From Alphaproteobacteria bacterium (GTDB lineage: Bacteria; Pseudomonadota; Alphaproteobacteria; SP197): DNA of 64,000 nt. Below the pieces are notes generated by a model. It made no database searches. It was given only the letters and a program-made list of their open reading frames with translations, and was not told where the DNA came from. Below are positions 17,497 to 26,913 of the stretch, one piece after another (the first letter of the stretch is position 1; each line of letters starts with the position of its first letter). Where the stretch lies: the NCBI GenBank assembly GCA_009694045.1, contig SHVY01000009.1, positions 1 to 64,000 on the forward strand, written 5' to 3'. The position numbers and the translations under genes were made by a program.

Positions 17497-18693
17497 TCAC
17501 CCGCGCACCCGAGGGCGGACCAAGACCATGTGGACGATGAACGCGGCGATCGCGCACGCCGCCATGAGGCTGGCCATCGGCAGCGCGGTGCCGTCGTGCA
17601 CGATCCCGACCCCGGTCGCCGTGAAGGAGGCGATGCCGAACTGCAGAGTCCCGAGCAGGGCCGAGGCGATCCCGGCGATCGTACCGTGCGGCGCCATGGC
17701 CAGGGCCGCCGAGTTCGGCAACAGGAAACCGAGCGTGGCGATCTGGACGAAGATCGGCACGATCAATCCGACGATGCCGCCGAACCCGGTGATCACGACG
17801 GCGAGGAGGACCAAGGCCGCGACCACCTGCGCCACCGCGGCGATCGCGACCAGGCGGGCCGGCCCGACCCGGCGCACGATGGCGCCGTTGATCTGGGCCA
17901 CGACGACGAAGCCGGCGGCGTTGCCGCCGAAGATCCAGCCGAATTCGTCCGGCGCCACGCCATGCAACTCGATGAAGACGAACGGCGAGGCGGCGATGTA
18001 GGCGAACATCCCGGCGATCGTCAGGCCGCCGGTCAGGGCATAGCCCATGAACGCGCGATCGACCAGGAGTCGGGCGTAGTCGATGGCGATGCGGCCGAAT
18101 GCCAAGGGGCGCACCGTGCGCGGATCGCGGGTTTCGGGCAGGCGCGACCAGGCCATGGCCAGGCAGACCAGCCCGAAGCCGCCGAGGGTCCAGAAGATCG
18201 CCGCCCAGCCGACGTGCACGAGAATCCAGCCGCCGGCGAGGGGTGCGAGGATCGGCGCAAGGCCCATCACCAGAATGAGGTGCGAGAACATCCGCGCCGC
18301 CTCGATGGGTTCGAACAAATCGCGCACGATCGCCCGCGCCGTCACCACCCCGGCGCAGGCGCCCAGGGCCTCGAAGAAGCGCAAGGCCATCAGCGCCTCG
18401 ACCGAGGGCGCGAGGGCGCAGCCCACGGTGGCGAGGGTGAACAGCGCCAGACCGACGAGCAGCGGAAGCCACCGTCCGAAGCGGTCGCTCAAGGGGCCGA
18501 ACCCCGCCTGGCCGATGGCGAAGCCGAGGAAGAAGGCGGCAAGGGTGAGCTGGCCCGTGCCGGGAGCGGAGGCGAACACTCGCTCCAAGGTGGGCAGCGC
18601 CGGCAGGTACATGTCAATCGACATCGGCGCGAACGCCGTCAGCGCGCCGAGGATGACGACCAGCTCGACCCTAGCTCTCGGCAGCGATGCCAC
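17497..18693 (-). CDS. Bcr/CflA family MFS drug-resistance transporter
   Basis: A 398-residue major facilitator with about 12 membrane segments. FAPMSIDMYLPALPTLE at the N-terminus is the hallmark of the Bcr/CflA subfamily, and GPLSDRFGR is the MFS loop 2-3 motif. Relatives export bicyclomycin, chloramphenicol or sulfonamides, or small peptides and amino acids such as cysteine. It lies between the ACT protein and ecm on the same strand, with 33 bases before ecm ends. No regulator gene is adjacent. Confidence 0.9.
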   Translation of the reverse strand: MASLPRARVELVVILGALTAFAPMSIDMYLPALPTLERVFASAPGTGQLTLAAFFLGFAIGQAGFGPLSDRFGRWLPLLVGLALFTLATVGCALAPSVEALMALRFFEALGACAGVVTARAIVRDLFEPIEAARMFSHLILVMGLAPILAPLAGGWILVHVGWAAIFWTLGGFGLVCLAMAWSRLPETRDPRTVRPLAFGRIAIDYARLLVDRAFMGYALTGGLTIAGMFAYIAASPFVFIELHGVAPDEFGWIFGGNAAGFVVVAQINGAIVRRVGPARLVAIAAVAQVVAALVLLAVVITGFGGIVGLIVPIFVQIATLGFLLPNSAALAMAPHGTIAGIASALLGTLQFGIASFTATGVGIVHDGTALPMASLMAACAIAAFIVHMVLVRPRVRG

Positions 18694-18726
18694 GGCGCGC
18701 CTTTCGTCCCCGACCGGCCGCGGACC

Positions 18727-20712
18727 CTACGCGTTTGCCCCTGCCCCGACAAGCAGCCCAACCACGTCCTCGACAATGGCGGTGAGGTCGTAGTCGCGGG
18801 GGGTGTAGATGCGGGCGACGCCGGCGGCGGTAAGCGCGCGGCGGTCGGCCTCGGGGATGATTCCGCCGACGACGACGGGGATGTCGCCCTGGCCTTGCGC
18901 CCGCATCCGCTCCAGCACCTCGGCCACCAGGGGTCCGTGGGCGCCGGAGAGGATCGACAGCCCGACCACGTGCACGCTCTCCTCCAGGGCCGCGGCGGCG
19001 ATCTGCGCGGGCGTCAGGCGGATGCCCTGGTAGACCACCTCGAAGCCGCAGTCGCGAGCCCGCAAGGCCACCTGCTCGGCGCCGTTGGAATGGCCGTCGA
19101 GGCCGGGTTTACCCACCAGGAGCTTGAGCCGCCGGCCGAGCCGCAGGCTCGCGGCCTCGACGCTTGCGCGGACCTTACGAATGCGCTCGCCCTCGCCGGC
19201 CGCGATGCCACCAACTCCGGTCGGCGCCCGGTATTCGCCGTGGATCTTGCGCAGGGTCTCGGCCCATTCGCCGGTGGTGACGCCGGCATGGGCGCAGGCG
19301 ATCGAGGGTTCCATCACGTTGCGTCCGGCCGTCGCCGCGTCGCGCAGGCGCGCGAGCGAATCCGCCACGCGGGCACCGTCCCGTTGCCGCCGCCAAGCCT
19401 CGAGTCGGGCGATCTGGTCGCGTTCGGCGTGCTGGTCGATCGTGACGATCCCGCCCCCGGCCTGGGACGCCAGGGGCGAGGGCGCCGTCTCGGTGTAGCG
19501 GTTGACGCCGACGACGGTCTGCTCGCCAGCCTCGATCGCCGCCATGCGCCGGGCGTTGGCGGCGACCAAGGCCCCCTTCATGGCGCCGGATTCGACCGCC
19601 GCGACAGCGCCCCCCAGGCCCTCGATGCGATCGAGCTCGGCCATCGCGGCAAGCTTCAGCTCGGTCACCTTGGCAGCGACCACATGGCTGCCGTCGAACA
19701 GGTCCTCGTGGTCCAGGAGATCGCTTTCGAAAGCGACGATCTGCTGCAGTCGGAGGCTCCACTGCTGGTCCCAGGGCGAGGGTAGGCCCAGGGCCTCGTT
19801 CCAGGCGGGAAGCTGGACCGCGCGCGCCCGGGCCCGCTTCGACAGCACGACGGCGAGCACCTCCAGGAGAATGCGGTAGACGTTGTTCTCCGGCTGCTGC
19901 TCGGTCAGGCCGAGGGAGTTCACCTGCACGCCGTAGCGAAACAGCCGGTGCTTGGGATCGGTCACGCCGTAGCGCGAAGTCGTGATCTCGTCCCACAGCT
20001 CGGCGAACGCACGCAGCTTGCAGAGCTCGGTGACGAAGCGAACACCGGCGTTGACGAAGAAGCTGATGCGCCCGACCACGGCCGACAGCTCCTCCGCCGT
20101 TACCTGGCCGCCGGCCTTCACCCGGTCGAGGATGGCGATCGCGGTCGCCAGCGCGAAGGCGACCTCCTGCACCGGCGTCGCCCCGGCCTCCTGCAGGTGG
20201 TACGAGCAGACATTGACGGGATTCCACTTCGGCACGGCGCGCAGGGCGAAGGCAATGGTATCGACGGTGAGCCCGAGGCTCGGCTCCGGCGGGAAGATGT
20301 GGGTGCCGCGCGAGAGGTACTCCTTGATGATGTCGTTCTGGGTGGTCCCCGCGAGGGCCGCGCGCGGGGTCCCCCGGCTGTCCGCCAGCGCGACGTAGAG
20401 CGCCAGCAGCCACGGCGCCGTGGCGTTGATCGTCATCGAGGTGTTCATGCGTTCGAGCGGCAGGCCCTCGAATAGCGTCGTCATGTCGCCCAGGTGCCCG
20501 ACGGGCACGCCCACGCGCCCGACCTCGCCCCGCGCGAGCGGATGGTCGCTGTCGTAACCGGTCTGGGTCGGCAGGTCGAAGGCGATCGACAGGCCGGTCT
20601 GGCCCGTGGCCAGATTCGCGCGAAACAGCGCGTTCGACGCCGCGGCCGATGAGTGGCCGGCATAGGTCCGCATCAGCCAGGGCGAATCGCGGGTCGTTGG
20701 CTCGTTCGTCAT
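18727..20712 (-). CDS. ecm: Ethylmalonyl-CoA mutase
   Basis: A 661-residue B12-dependent mutase that rearranges (2R)-ethylmalonyl-CoA to (2S)-methylsuccinyl-CoA, the step unique to the ethylmalonyl-CoA pathway. It resembles methylmalonyl-CoA mutase (FDLPTQTGYDSDHP, CSYHLQEAGATP) but is shorter, starts directly with the RTYAGHSSA segment, and has TSMTINATAPW. The C-terminal domain holds DGHSNG (about 539-544) and VVVGGIIPEADR. Assignment over methylmalonyl-CoA mutase rests on these features and on its head-to-head position with ccr and mcd. The 218-base divergent gap carries a candidate PhaR site. Confidence 0.94.
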   Translation of the reverse strand: MTNEPTTRDSPWLMRTYAGHSSAAASNALFRANLATGQTGLSIAFDLPTQTGYDSDHPLARGEVGRVGVPVGHLGDMTTLFEGLPLERMNTSMTINATAPWLLALYVALADSRGTPRAALAGTTQNDIIKEYLSRGTHIFPPEPSLGLTVDTIAFALRAVPKWNPVNVCSYHLQEAGATPVQEVAFALATAIAILDRVKAGGQVTAEELSAVVGRISFFVNAGVRFVTELCKLRAFAELWDEITTSRYGVTDPKHRLFRYGVQVNSLGLTEQQPENNVYRILLEVLAVVLSKRARARAVQLPAWNEALGLPSPWDQQWSLRLQQIVAFESDLLDHEDLFDGSHVVAAKVTELKLAAMAELDRIEGLGGAVAAVESGAMKGALVAANARRMAAIEAGEQTVVGVNRYTETAPSPLASQAGGGIVTIDQHAERDQIARLEAWRRQRDGARVADSLARLRDAATAGRNVMEPSIACAHAGVTTGEWAETLRKIHGEYRAPTGVGGIAAGEGERIRKVRASVEAASLRLGRRLKLLVGKPGLDGHSNGAEQVALRARDCGFEVVYQGIRLTPAQIAAAALEESVHVVGLSILSGAHGPLVAEVLERMRAQGQGDIPVVVGGIIPEADRRALTAAGVARIYTPRDYDLTAIVEDVVGLLVGAGANA

Positions 20713-20930
20713 GATTTAACCGTCTCGGATCAACACTACGTCATGCGCGCCGATGTTGCAGCGCAAAATAGCAGTTGCTTCAGTCCCAGGCCCGGCGAAG
20801 AATCCCGCCCTATCCAAGGGTTAAGACCCTTGCTGCGGCGCACTAGCCCTGACCTCCCCTTGGCGTGTGCATTGCAGCATCGATGCCAGAACCCCCGCCC
20901 GTTCGGGCGATCTGACTTCAGAGGTACACC
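20713..20930. promoter_or_regulatory. Divergent ecm/ccr control region with a PhaR-type inverted repeat
   Basis: The region must contain both promoters. The perfect inverted repeat TTGCAGCGCAA lies at 20756-20766, 44 bases before the ecm start, and other TGC-rich words follow (GCAGTTGC, TTGCTGCGGCGCA, TGCATTGCAGCA). This matches the TGC-N3-GCA kind of site reported for PhaR (PHB regulator); phaR is in this window at 60.6 kb. A six-base-stem hairpin AAGGGT/ACCCTT sits at 20816-20831, and a CGCCC/GGGCG hairpin lies shortly before the ccr start. Regulation by PhaR is inference; another TGC-binding regulator is possible. Confidence 0.5.
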
Positions 20931-22211
20931 ATGGCCCAAGCCGCGCAAGTCCTCACCCCCGCCTTTTCGGCCCCCAAGGATCTCTATGAGGTCGGGGAGA
21001 TTCCGCCGCTCGGCCACGTGCCCGCGCGCATGCACGCCTGGGCCATCCGGCGCGAGCGGCATGGGCCGCCGGAAAGCGCCATGCAGGTCGAGGTGGTCGA
21101 GACGCCGGCGATCGAATCGGACGAAGTGCTGGTCCACGTCATGGCCGCCGGGGTGAACTACAACGGCGTTTGGGCGGCGCTCGGCAAGCCGATCTCGCCG
21201 TTCGATGCGCACAAGGCGCCCTTTCACGTCGCCGGGTCCGACGCGGCCGGCGTCGTCTGGGCGGTCGGCAATCGGGTCAAGCGCTGGAAGGTCGGCGACG
21301 AGGTCGTCGTCCACTGCAACCAAGACGACGGCGACGACGAGGAATGCAACGGCGGCGACCCGATGTTCTCGCCGTCCCAGCGCATCTGGGGCTACGAGAC
21401 CCCGGACGGGTCGTTTGCCCAGTTCTGCCGGGTCCAGCAGCGCCAGCTCATGCACCGGCCCCGCCATCTGACCTGGGAGGAGAGCGGCTGCTACGTCCTC
21501 ACCCTCGCGACCGCCTATCGTATGCTGTTCGGCCACCGGCCCCATATCCTGCGCCCCGGCGACAACGTCCTGGTCTGGGGCGGCGCCGGGGGCCTGGGGT
21601 CCATGGCGATCCAGCTCATCGCCACAGCGGGCGCCAACGCCATCGCCGTGATCTCCGACGACGCGAAGCGCGACTTCGTGCTCTCCCTAGGGGCGAAGGC
21701 CGCGATCAACCGCTCGAAGTTCGACTGCTGGGGCAGGCTTCCCGAGGTGGAAGACGCGGCGGCTTACGGTGCCTACATGAAGAAGGTCCGGGACTTCGGC
21801 CGCGCCATCTGGGACGTGACCGGCAAGGGCAACGACGTCGACTTCGTCTTCGAACATCCGGGCGAGCAGACCTTCCCGGTGTCCTGCTTCCTGGTGAAGC
21901 GGGGCGGCATGGTGGTGTTCTGCGCCGGCACCACCGGCTACAACCTGACCATGGACGCGCGCTTCGTTTGGATGCGGCAGAAGCGCATCCAAGGCAGCCA
22001 TTTCGCCAACCTGAAGCAGGCCGCCCAGGCGAGCCGCCTGGTGTTCGACCACCGCATCGACCCGTGCATGAGCGAAGTTTTCGCCTGGCACGACATCCCG
22101 CGCGCCCACACCATCATGTGGAAGAACCAGCACAAGCCGGGGAACATGGCCGTGCTGGTCCAAGCCAAGCGCCCGGGTCTGCGCACCCTCGAGGACGCGC
22201 GGGAGGCGTAG
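20931..22211 (+). CDS. ccr: Crotonyl-CoA carboxylase/reductase
   Basis: A 426-residue NADPH-dependent enoyl-thioester reductase/carboxylase of the MDR superfamily that turns crotonyl-CoA plus CO2 into (2S)-ethylmalonyl-CoA, the committing step of the pathway. Visible features are the N-terminal [28 protein letters not shown], the acidic insert [15 protein letters not shown], the nucleotide loop [10 protein letters not shown] (about 216-225) and [12 protein letters not shown]. The Asn in NYN and the His in QGSHF correspond to positions I recall from the CO2 pocket (inference). The ATG at 20931 follows an AGAGG site. The mcd gene begins 10 bases downstream. Confidence 0.97.
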   Translation: MAQAAQVLTPAFSAPKDLYEVGEIPPLGHVPARMHAWAIRRERHGPPESAMQVEVVETPAIESDEVLVHVMAAGVNYNGVWAALGKPISPFDAHKAPFHVAGSDAAGVVWAVGNRVKRWKVGDEVVVHCNQDDGDDEECNGGDPMFSPSQRIWGYETPDGSFAQFCRVQQRQLMHRPRHLTWEESGCYVLTLATAYRMLFGHRPHILRPGDNVLVWGGAGGLGSMAIQLIATAGANAIAVISDDAKRDFVLSLGAKAAINRSKFDCWGRLPEVEDAAAYGAYMKKVRDFGRAIWDVTGKGNDVDFVFEHPGEQTFPVSCFLVKRGGMVVFCAGTTGYNLTMDARFVWMRQKRIQGSHFANLKQAAQASRLVFDHRIDPCMSEVFAWHDIPRAHTIMWKNQHKPGNMAVLVQAKRPGLRTLEDAREA

Positions 22212-22221
22212 TCTCCGCGCC

Positions 22222-23862
22222 ATGACCTCGATGATCGCGGCGTGCGCGGCCGCACTTGCCGCGGCCGAGGCGCTGTTCGAGGTGGCGCGCGCGGCCGTGC
22301 GTGTGCGGGTCGCCGATCTCGGCAAGCTAGACGCCGAACAGCAGGCCGCCCACGGCCTGGCCTGGGTCGCGACCTATGTGGAGGCGCTGCGCCAGCTTCT
22401 GGCCTGGGCGCGGCGGCTCGACAGCGACGGCCGGCTCGGCAATCTGGAACGGTTGATCCTCGTGGTCGGCTACGGCGAGTACCTGGCCCAGCTCGGCGGC
22501 GGCCTGCCCATGAGCCAGGGCGAGATGGTGCGGCCCCAGGACCTTGGGCTTGATGACGAGGCCCTGGCGGCGTTCCAAGCCCCGGCGGTCCGTGCCCTGA
22601 TCGCCGAGGGCGCCGCGCCGGCGACCCGCGCGGGCCTCGCCGCGGCTCTCGCGGAAGCGGCCGACGGCGGCGGTCATGGCGACCCGGGCTTTCCCGACCC
22701 GACGCTTCTCCAGTTTCAGGAGCAGTTCCGCCGCTTCGTGACGGCCAAGGTGGCGCCCCATGCCGCCCGCTGGCATGGCGACGATGCGCTGATCCCACTG
22801 GAGGTCATCGCCGAGATGGCCGGGATGGGCACCTTCGGCCTCACGGTGCCGGAGGAACACGGCGGTCTTGGGCTCTCCAAGGTCGCGATGTGCGTGGTCA
22901 CCGAGGAATTGTCGCGCGGCTACATCGGCGTCGGCTCCATGGGCACCCGCTCCGAGATCGCGGCGGAGCTCATCCGGCTCGGCGGCACGCCGGCACAGAA
23001 GGAGCGCTGGCTGCCCGGCCTCGCCAGCGGCGCGGTGCTGCCGACGGCGGTGTTCACCGAGCCCGGCACCGGCTCCGACCTTGGCGGTCTTAAGACACGG
23101 GCGGTGCGCGACGGCAACGTCTACCGCATCACCGGCAACAAGACCTGGATCACCCACGCCGCCCGTGCCGACCTCATGACGCTGCTCGCCCGCACCGACC
23201 CGAACGAGGGCGGCTATCGCGGGCTCTCCATGTTCCTGGCCGAGAAGCCGCGCGGCACGGCGGCCGATCCGTTCCCGGCGGCCGGCATGACGGGCAGCGA
23301 AATCCGCGTGCTCGGCTACCGCGGGATGAAGGAGTACGAGCTCGCCTTCGACGGCTTCGCCGTTCCGGCCGCCAACCTGCTGGGCGAGGTCGAGGGCCAG
23401 GGGTTCAAGCAGCTCATGGCGACCTTCGAATCCGCCCGCATCCAGACGGCCGCGCGGGCCGTGGGGGTGGCGCAGAACGCGCTCGAGCTGGGGCTCGACT
23501 ATGCGCGCGGCCGGCAGCAGTTCGGCCGTGCCATCTACGGGTTTCCCCGGGTCGCCAACAAGCTCGCCTGGATGGCGGTCGAGATCATGATGGCGCGCCA
23601 GCTCACCTGGTTCGCGGCGGCCCAGAAGGACGCCGACAAGCGCTGCGACCTGGAGGCCGGCATGGCGAAGCTGCTGGCCGCCCGGGTCGCCTGGGCCGCG
23701 GCGGACAACGCCCTGCAGGTGCACGGCGGCAACGGCTACGCCGAGGAGTACCCGATCAGCCGGGTCCTGGTGGACAGCCGCATCCTCAACATCTTCGAGG
23801 GCGCCGCCGAAATCCAAGCCCAGGTCGTCGCCCGCCGGCTGCTGGAGAACGAGCGGAACTGA
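22222..23862 (+). CDS. mcd: (2S)-Methylsuccinyl-CoA dehydrogenase
   Basis: A 546-residue flavoprotein that oxidises (2S)-methylsuccinyl-CoA to mesaconyl-CoA. It has the roughly 150-residue N-terminal extension typical of this enzyme ([16 protein letters not shown]) before an ordinary acyl-CoA dehydrogenase core with [30 protein letters not shown] and the catalytic glutamate in FEGAAEIQ (about residue 526). It is in the ccr operon. Electrons would go to EtfAB. Mesaconyl-CoA hydratase and malyl-CoA lyase, the next steps, are not in the window. Confidence 0.94.
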   Translation: MTSMIAACAAALAAAEALFEVARAAVRVRVADLGKLDAEQQAAHGLAWVATYVEALRQLLAWARRLDSDGRLGNLERLILVVGYGEYLAQLGGGLPMSQGEMVRPQDLGLDDEALAAFQAPAVRALIAEGAAPATRAGLAAALAEAADGGGHGDPGFPDPTLLQFQEQFRRFVTAKVAPHAARWHGDDALIPLEVIAEMAGMGTFGLTVPEEHGGLGLSKVAMCVVTEELSRGYIGVGSMGTRSEIAAELIRLGGTPAQKERWLPGLASGAVLPTAVFTEPGTGSDLGGLKTRAVRDGNVYRITGNKTWITHAARADLMTLLARTDPNEGGYRGLSMFLAEKPRGTAADPFPAAGMTGSEIRVLGYRGMKEYELAFDGFAVPAANLLGEVEGQGFKQLMATFESARIQTAARAVGVAQNALELGLDYARGRQQFGRAIYGFPRVANKLAWMAVEIMMARQLTWFAAAQKDADKRCDLEAGMAKLLAARVAWAAADNALQVHGGNGYAEEYPISRVLVDSRILNIFEGAAEIQAQVVARRLLENERN

Positions 23863-23930
23863 GTGGCGTTTCCGGTTGCCGCGCCTATGGCGCCAAGTCA
23901 GGATCACGGGCATTCCATCGGAGAGACAAT

Positions 23931-24167
23931 TTGACGGTCGAACATCGCTATTCGGTTGCCTTCGAGCCCCAGGCCGAAGGGGGTTTCACCGTCCTGGTGC
24001 CAGCGCTACCAGAAGTTGTGACCGAAGGCGATACCGAGCAAGAGGCCCTCCGCATGACGGAGGAGGCGATCCGTGCCATTCTCGACTACCGCCGAGATCA
24101 CGGCCTACCGATTCCGGTCGATGTCGCACCGAAGTTGCGGGAGGTGCGTATCGTAGCCGCTGAATGA
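23931..24167 (+). CDS. hicB: HicB-like antitoxin
   Basis: A 78-residue HicB-type protein: the RNase H-like fold begins YSVAFEPQAEGGFTVLVPALPEVVTEGDT and is followed by a helix EEAIRAILDYRRD. HicB neutralises the mRNA-cutting toxin HicA. The start is a TTG at 23931 behind GGAGAG. No C-terminal DNA-binding domain is present, so it is the short HicB form. Its TGA overlaps the ATG of a reduced hicA, the expected hicBA order, but the toxin is not functional as encoded. The antitoxin frame itself is intact. Confidence 0.8.
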   Translation: MTVEHRYSVAFEPQAEGGFTVLVPALPEVVTEGDTEQEALRMTEEAIRAILDYRRDHGLPIPVDVAPKLREVRIVAAE

Positions 24168-24259
24168 GAGGGCGACTCCCGGCGGTCAATTCCCGGCACG
24201 CCCTGGCGGCGCTGAAACGAGCTGGGTTGAGTCCGGAAGAGTTCATAGACCTGCTCTGA
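24164..24259 (+). pseudogene. hicA: hicA toxin gene with an internal deletion
   Basis: A 31-codon frame beginning at the ATG that overlaps the hicB stop. Its first part (MRGRLPAVNSRHALAALKRAG) is the usual HicA N-terminus, and its end (AGLSPEEFIDLL) is the usual HicA C-terminus. The middle, which carries the catalytic histidine in the GSH motif of HicA, is missing, with the frame preserved. The joint falls at RAG, a word that occurs near both break points in typical HicA proteins. The product cannot be an active mRNA interferase. Confidence 0.7.
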
Positions 24260-24342
24260 TGTCACACGGTTCAGGAACCTCCCAAGTTTGGGCAGGGTCT
24301 GCTAAGAGGAACCGGTGACTCGTCCAGCACACGGCGGGAACC

Positions 24343-24537
24343 TTGTCGGCCATCCTTCCCTACCTCGTCTACGTCGCCATGGGGGCGACGGTGATCGTGC
24401 TGATCGTCGGCGTTCTCTCGATGCTGAAGGGTGGCGAGATCAACCAGAAGTACGGCAACAAGCTGATGCGGGCGCGCATCCTGTTCCAGCTTGCCGCCGT
24501 GCTGCTGCTGGGCGCGCTATTCCTGGTGGGGCGCTGA
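24343..24537 (+). CDS. HIG1-like twin-transmembrane protein
   Basis: A 64-residue membrane protein with two hydrophobic segments (about 4-26 and 44-62) joined by a loop EINQKYGNKLMRARILFQ, the pattern of the HIG1 (hypoxia-induced) domain, whose members associate with respiratory complexes. The start is a TTG at 24343 after GGCGGGAA. It ends two bases before the cobalamin adenosyltransferase, a pairing I recall as frequent in Alphaproteobacteria. The specific role here is unknown. Confidence 0.75.
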   Translation: MSAILPYLVYVAMGATVIVLIVGVLSMLKGGEINQKYGNKLMRARILFQLAAVLLLGALFLVGR

Positions 24538-24539
24538 CC

Positions 24540-25103
24540 ATGGTCCGGTTGACGCGCATCTATACGCGGGGTGGGGACAAGGGCGAGACCTCGCTCGGCG
24601 ACGGCGCGCGGGTGCCGAAGCACGCGGGGCGCGTGGCGGCCTACGGCACCGTGGACGAGGCCAACGCCGCGATCGGCCTCGCCCGGCTGCACACGACCGG
24701 CGACGCCGACGCGATGCTGGGCCGCATCCAGAACGATCTGTTCGATCTGGGCGCGGATCTGTGCACCCCGGAGGCTGGGCGCAAGGCCGAGGGCGCGCTT
24801 CGGATGGTGGCCGAGCAGGTGGCGCGGCTGGAGCGCGAGATCGACGCCATGAACCAGCGGCTGAAACCACTCGATTCGTTCATCCTGCCCGGCGGAACGG
24901 CGGCCGCGGCCTATCTGCACCTGGCGCGAACCATAGTGCGGCGGGCGGAGCGTTTGATGACCGAACTGGCAGCCAGAGAACCGGTCAACCAGCAGGCGAT
25001 CGCCTATGCCAACCGCCTGTCCGACCACCTGTTCGTCCTGGCCCGCCACGTCAACGACGACGGGGCGAAGGACGTGCTCTGGGTACCCGGCAAGAACCGC
25101 TGA
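24540..25103 (+). CDS. pduO: Cob(I)alamin adenosyltransferase, PduO type
   Basis: A 187-residue ATP:cob(I)alamin adenosyltransferase that makes adenosylcobalamin. The ATP-binding N-terminus reads IYTRGGDKGETSLGDG; YGTVDEANAAIGLAR, DSFILPGGT and the RRAER segment complete the trimeric PduO signature. The product is the cofactor for three enzymes encoded in this window: methylmalonyl-CoA mutase, ethylmalonyl-CoA mutase and NrdJ. It sits directly before etfBA. No cobalamin riboswitch is visible upstream. Confidence 0.95.
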   Translation: MVRLTRIYTRGGDKGETSLGDGARVPKHAGRVAAYGTVDEANAAIGLARLHTTGDADAMLGRIQNDLFDLGADLCTPEAGRKAEGALRMVAEQVARLEREIDAMNQRLKPLDSFILPGGTAAAAYLHLARTIVRRAERLMTELAAREPVNQQAIAYANRLSDHLFVLARHVNDDGAKDVLWVPGKNR

Positions 25104-25110
25104 CCTCGCG

Positions 25111-25139
25111 TTGACATCGCCGGGTCCCGAACTTATTCT
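25111..25139 (+). promoter_or_regulatory. Sigma-70 type promoter upstream of etfB
   Basis: A perfect -35 box TTGACA (25111-25116) is followed after exactly 17 bases by TATTCT (25134-25139), four of six with the -10 consensus. It begins eight bases after the adenosyltransferase stop and would start transcription about 65 bases before the etfB ATG. This is the clearest housekeeping promoter in the window. Confidence 0.7.
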
Positions 25140-25210
25140 TTCGCACTTGCGAAATGAGCCGCAGTTCGGGGCACGCGGCCTAACTCATTGAAATATCGAG
25201 AAGGTTGCGC

Positions 25211-25960
25211 ATGAAGGTTCTCGTCGCCGTCAAGCGGGTGATCGATTACAACGTGAAAGTGCGGGTCAAGGCCGACGGCAGCGGCGTCGATCTCGCCAAC
25301 GTCAAGATGTCGATGAATCCGTTCGACGAGATCGCGGTGGAGCAGGCGATCCGCCTCAAGGAGGCCGGGGTCGCGACCGAGATCGTGGCGGTGAGCCTGG
25401 GCATCGAACAATGCCAGGAGACGCTGCGCACCGCCCTTGCCATGGGCGCCGACCGGGCGATCCATGTCCACCACGACGGCGAGCTGGAACCGCTGGTCGT
25501 CGCCAAGCTGCTGAAGGCGATCATCGCCACCGAGCAGCCGGGCCTGGTGATCGTCGGCAAGCAGGCGATCGACGACGATTGCAACCAGACCGGGCAGATG
25601 CTCGCGGGCCTGCTCGGCTGGCCGCAGGGGACGTTCGTTTCGCGGCTCAAGCTCGAGAACGGCAAGGCGCTGGCGACCCGCGAGGTCGACGGCGGCCTGG
25701 AGAACGTCGAGTTGACCCTGCCGGCGATCCTGACCGTGGACCTGCGGCTCAACGAGCCGCGCTACGCCTCGCTGCCGAACATCATGAAGGCGCGCAAAAA
25801 GCCGATCGAGAAGCGGACGCCGGCCGAGCTGGGCGTCGATCCCACGCCCCGGCTCAAGACGCTCAAGGTATCGGAGCCCCCCAAGCGGTTGGCGGGGGTG
25901 AAGGTCGACAGCGTGGCCGCCCTGGTCACCAAGCTGAAGCAGGAAGCGGGAGTCATCTGA
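25211..25960 (+). CDS. etfB: Electron transfer flavoprotein, beta subunit
   Basis: A 249-residue EtfB, which with EtfA carries electrons from acyl-CoA dehydrogenases to the quinone pool through ETF dehydrogenase. [16 protein letters not shown] is the canonical start; [16 protein letters not shown] and [15 protein letters not shown] mark the AMP/FAD-binding body, and the C-terminal arm embraces EtfA. It has its own promoter at 25111-25139. The stop TGA overlaps the etfA ATG by one base. It would serve Mcd and the other dehydrogenase at 2.5-3.6 kb. Confidence 0.97.
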   Translation: MKVLVAVKRVIDYNVKVRVKADGSGVDLANVKMSMNPFDEIAVEQAIRLKEAGVATEIVAVSLGIEQCQETLRTALAMGADRAIHVHHDGELEPLVVAKLLKAIIATEQPGLVIVGKQAIDDDCNQTGQMLAGLLGWPQGTFVSRLKLENGKALATREVDGGLENVELTLPAILTVDLRLNEPRYASLPNIMKARKKPIEKRTPAELGVDPTPRLKTLKVSEPPKRLAGVKVDSVAALVTKLKQEAGVI

Positions 25961-26913
25961 TGGCGGTTCTCCTCGTCGCCGAACACAGCAACGACGCCTT
26001 GCAGCCGGCGACCCTGCACGCGGCCAGCGCCGCGCTGAAGATGGGCGGGGATCTGCACGTTCTGGTGGTCGGCAAGGGCTGCGACGGCGCCGCCGCCGCC
26101 GCCGCGAAGGTCGCCGGTGTCACGAAGGTCCTGGTCGCCGACGCGGACATCATGGCCGGCAGCCTGCCCGAGAACGTGGCGCCGCTCCTGGTCAGGCTCG
26201 CGCCCGGCTACAGCCACCTGGTCGCGCCGGCCACGACGTTCGGCAAGAACGTCATGCCGCGGGCCGCCGCCCTTCTGGATGCGCAGCAGATTTCCGACAT
26301 CATCAGCGTCGAATCGCCCGACACCTTCATCCGCCCGATCTATGCCGGCAACGCGCTGGCGACCGTGCAGTCGTCGGACGCCGTGAAGGTGGTGACGGTG
26401 CGGACCACGACCTTTCCGCTCGCGCCCGCCGAAGGCGGGTCCGCCGCGATCGAGAAGGTCGCCGCGGGCGAGGCGGCCGCCAACGTTCGCTTCGCCGGGC
26501 TGGAATCCTCGCGCAACGAGCGCCCGGAACTCACCTCGGCGCGGATCGTCATCTCCGGCGGGCGCGGCATGCAGGCCGGCGACAACTTCAAGATGCTGGA
26601 GAAAGTGGCGGATATCCTGGGAGCCGCGGTCGGCGCCTCCCGCGCCGCGGTCGACGCGGGCTTCGTGCCCAACGACTACCAGGTGGGCCAGACCGGCAAG
26701 GTGGTGGCGCCCGAGCTGTACATCGCCGTCGGCATCTCCGGGGCCATCCAGCATCTGGCGGGCATGAAGGACAGCAAGGTCATCGTCGCCATCAACAAGG
26801 ACGAGGAGGCGCCCATCTTCCAGGTCGCCGACTACGGATTGGTGGCCGATCTGTTCAAGGCCGTGCCGGAGCTGGCGGAAGAGCTCCAGCGCCAGAACGT
26901 CTCGGCCCGCTAG
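25960..26913 (+). CDS. etfA: Electron transfer flavoprotein, alpha subunit
   Basis: A 317-residue EtfA. The N-terminal domain begins [12 protein letters not shown]; the C-terminal FAD domain has [32 protein letters not shown] and the signature [16 protein letters not shown]. It includes an in-frame run of GCC triplets near 26087-26105 giving six alanines. It is translationally coupled to etfB (one-base overlap) and followed without a gap by hbd. The etfBA-hbd order is common in Alphaproteobacteria. Confidence 0.97.
   Translation: MAVLLVAEHSNDALQPATLHAASAALKMGGDLHVLVVGKGCDGAAAAAAKVAGVTKVLVADADIMAGSLPENVAPLLVRLAPGYSHLVAPATTFGKNVMPRAAALLDAQQISDIISVESPDTFIRPIYAGNALATVQSSDAVKVVTVRTTTFPLAPAEGGSAAIEKVAAGEAAANVRFAGLESSRNERPELTSARIVISGGRGMQAGDNFKMLEKVADILGAAVGASRAAVDAGFVPNDYQVGQTGKVVAPELYIAVGISGAIQHLAGMKDSKVIVAINKDEEAPIFQVADYGLVADLFKAVPELAEELQRQNVSAR

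Noticed and set aside
24260-24539. Cobalamin riboswitch before the adenosyltransferase
   Set aside because: No B12-box-like sequence was seen, and part of the stretch is coding for the HIG1-like protein.
26087-26105. GCC triplet run in etfA as a phase-variable repeat
   Set aside because: The unit is three bases, so slippage only changes the number of alanines and cannot switch the gene.
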